Shown: positions 62,377 through 64,000 of the stretch, in pieces
How the letters are laid out: the number at the start of each line of letters is the position of its first letter
Numbering within the stretch: the stretch's first letter is position 1
Assembly: GCA_013396915.1 (NCBI GenBank)
Contig: VWZL01002032.1
Span: 326,878-390,877 of the forward strand
Length of the DNA: 64,000 nt
Source: Stercorarius parasiticus
Lineage: Eukaryota; Chordata; Aves; Charadriiformes; Stercorariidae
Reading direction: 5' to 3'
The notes under the pieces: generated by a model
Databases searched by the model: none
What the model was told of the DNA's origin: nothing
The model's input: only the letters and a program-made list of their open reading frames with translations
Translations under genes and position numbers: made by a program

Positions 62377-62989
62377 GTAAAATTTCAGCACTTGAAAAAG
62401 CTCAGTTATCCTTAATAAGGTGAGTTCAGAGAAGAGCTTTATAGTAACAGAAATTAGATACTCTCTCTGACCTTCTCAGGGGGCTGTGTAGCCTCATTGT
62501 TTATTCCCAGCTCCAAAAGAAATACCTTGAGCAAAAAATAATAGTAGGTAAAAACCACACAGGGCTTTTGCTAGCTCTGCTTAATGCTTAGAAATGTATT
62601 ACCCAAAAAAAAAAAGTTGTCTAATTAGATAAACCTGCTCAGATACTCCACAGATGTGTTTAGCAGAGAGGTTGTGTCTTTCAGCTTGTCCAATTGCCCA
62701 TCTGTCTACTAATATTCCTATATGAGACCTGGTTTCATAGTACCATGGACACAAGGGTCTGTTATCAGGCATTTAAAACAATTTTTCAGCCTAAGAATGT
62801 AGAACTGCCTCTGGTCCACATTAGCTATTAAGAATGGTTTCTTTGCTTCTTGATTATTCTTAGTAACTTAATGTATTTTATATTGGATTTGTACCTCGTT
62901 TTCAAATTAAACTGGTATGGTAGTAAAAATGCTGGAGTTCAGGGCTGTCTCATCTGCCATGTGGCTTAATAGAAACTTTGAAATACTAC

Positions 62990-63410
62990 AGATGGCAGCT
63001 CCGCAAGGGTGGGGAGAGCAGGGGATGACAGTGCTCCTTCCCAATAAGGTGCAGACCCGCAGCACACAGGTGAGGAGACCAGAGTCCCCCTGGTGTCAGC
63101 CACCACCTGGTGATCACCAGGAAAGTCTGTAGGGACAAGGCTCGTGCCACGTGGAGGCAGGAGGTCAGGACAGCAAGGCAAGACCAGGAGGATCAGCCAG
63201 GCACAGATGCACCTATAGTGTAGCTCAGGTGACGTCCATAGGTGGATGAAGGCCTGAGCTTACATGCAACGCTCAAGCAAGGGGGAAGGCTTCTGAATAC
63301 TTTTCCATTGGCTGGGTCCCAGCTGGGCCAAGTCAGGGCTGTCCCTGAGCAGAGGCAGTCAAACGGAAGGAGAGGGGGATAGAGGTTGCAGAGCCCTTTG
63401 GTGCTCTGAA
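62990..63410. other. GC-rich intronic tract, probably repeat-derived
   Basis: This 420-base block is much richer in G and C than nearby intron and joins the antisense CR1 fragment. It is full of AGGACAG, CCAGGA and GGCAAGACCAGG type phrases and holds a perfect 16-base palindrome at 63106-63121. I suspect an avian repeat but cannot name it. Confidence 0.35.
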
Positions 63411-63419
63411 GGCCCTGAC

Positions 63420-63675
63420 CATCCCTGAGGATTAGGGACCTGTTCCAGTGCTTAAATGTCCTCAGTGTGAAAAACAGTTTCTCTCATATCTAGGAAGAAT
63501 TTCCTTGTTGCAACTTGTCCCTTTGCCCACTAGTCCTTTTTTCTGCTCACCTCAGCAAAGAGTTTGGCTTTGCCTTCTCTGTACTGCCCCCACCTGACCC
63601 CTACCATTTTAGGTAATGTCAGACCACAATTAGCCTGTCTTCTCCAGGCTGAGCAAATCCAGTTCCTTCAGAACT
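63420..63675 (-). mobile_element. CR1 LINE fragment, antisense
   Basis: Read on the - strand this follows the CR1 3' region. On the + strand one sees CCTGTTCCAGTGC, then AGGAAGAATTTCCTTGTTGC, CCCTTTGCCCACTAGTCC and CCTGTCTTCTCCAGGCTGAG, the reverse complement of the usual CR1 phrases. It is more diverged than the copy at 42966 and lacks the 3' octamers. The edges are approximate. Confidence 0.8.
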
Positions 63676-64000
63676 GCCCAAATGCCATGGACTACAGCCC
63701 CATTCTCCCCCCCAGCCCTTTACTGGGCTTGCACCAGGCTGCCAGTCTCTCTTCTACGGGGGAAGAGAGAAACTGGGCCAAATACACCAGGGACCACCTG
63801 ACAAGTGTAAGTACAGGAGAATAATTGCTTCCCACAGTTTGCTTTCTGCATTGATGCTAATACAGTAACTTGGGGTTGCCACAAGGGCACACTGCTGTCA
63901 CGGTCAACTTTTTGCCCACGAGGACTCACCACTGGGCCCTCTGCGTTAGGTGGTTGCTCTCCCCTCCTCCCTGGGATACTAGGAGGTATGTTATTGCCCT

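Noticed and set aside
1..64000. CRISPR array, tRNA, rRNA or an operon-like gene cluster
   Set aside because: No regularly spaced repeats, no recognisable tRNA or rRNA sequence, and the gene structure is spliced and vertebrate.

Overview
The window is bird genomic DNA. It is AT-rich, with long non-coding stretches broken by short, well-spliced exons. It carries CR1 LINE copies with the avian-type 3' end and two LTR pieces of a type I associate with birds, possibly outside the chicken lineage (tentative). All supported coding sequence belongs to one gene on the + strand. It reads as the central rod of nesprin-1 (SYNE1), the giant spectrin-repeat protein of the outer nuclear membrane. I assigned it by reading the exon translations against the human nesprin-1 order as I remember it; no alignment was run. 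The nesprin-2 (SYNE2) paralogue is recognisably similar but clearly more distant.

I place 42 consecutive coding exons between 458 and 62376, all bounded by AG/GT. Every junction keeps frame, and the joined exons give 8,076 coding bases (2,692 codons) with no stop and no missing piece in the remembered order. Exons are called w1-w42 (window numbering, not human numbering), and residue numbers count from the first residue of w1. The segment is all helical spectrin-type repeat, roughly two dozen repeats, with no CH domain, KASH domain or membrane segment; those lie outside the window. Introns run from 110 to 3,886 bases, so the gene is compact, as in birds.

Layout: 1-457 is the end of an upstream intron. 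458-36184 holds w1-w23 in AT-rich DNA, with old LINE remains around w21 (about 28690-28960 and 29880-30560) and an antisense LTR in intron 22 (about 33260-33898). 36030-36550 is a sharp CpG island over exon w24, whose 3' splice site overlaps an in-frame ATG in good Kozak context. 36542-62376 holds w25-w42, with a CR1 copy in intron 26 (42966-43376) and an LTR fragment in intron 38 (about 58130-58300). 62377-64000 is intron with an antisense CR1 fragment (about 63420-63675).

There is no operon, RNA gene, CRISPR array or second protein-coding gene that I can support, and no sign of a new multi-gene system. The most unusual element is the CpG island and possible internal start at w24. Next are several intronic G-quadruplex motifs, one 36 bases from a splice donor.
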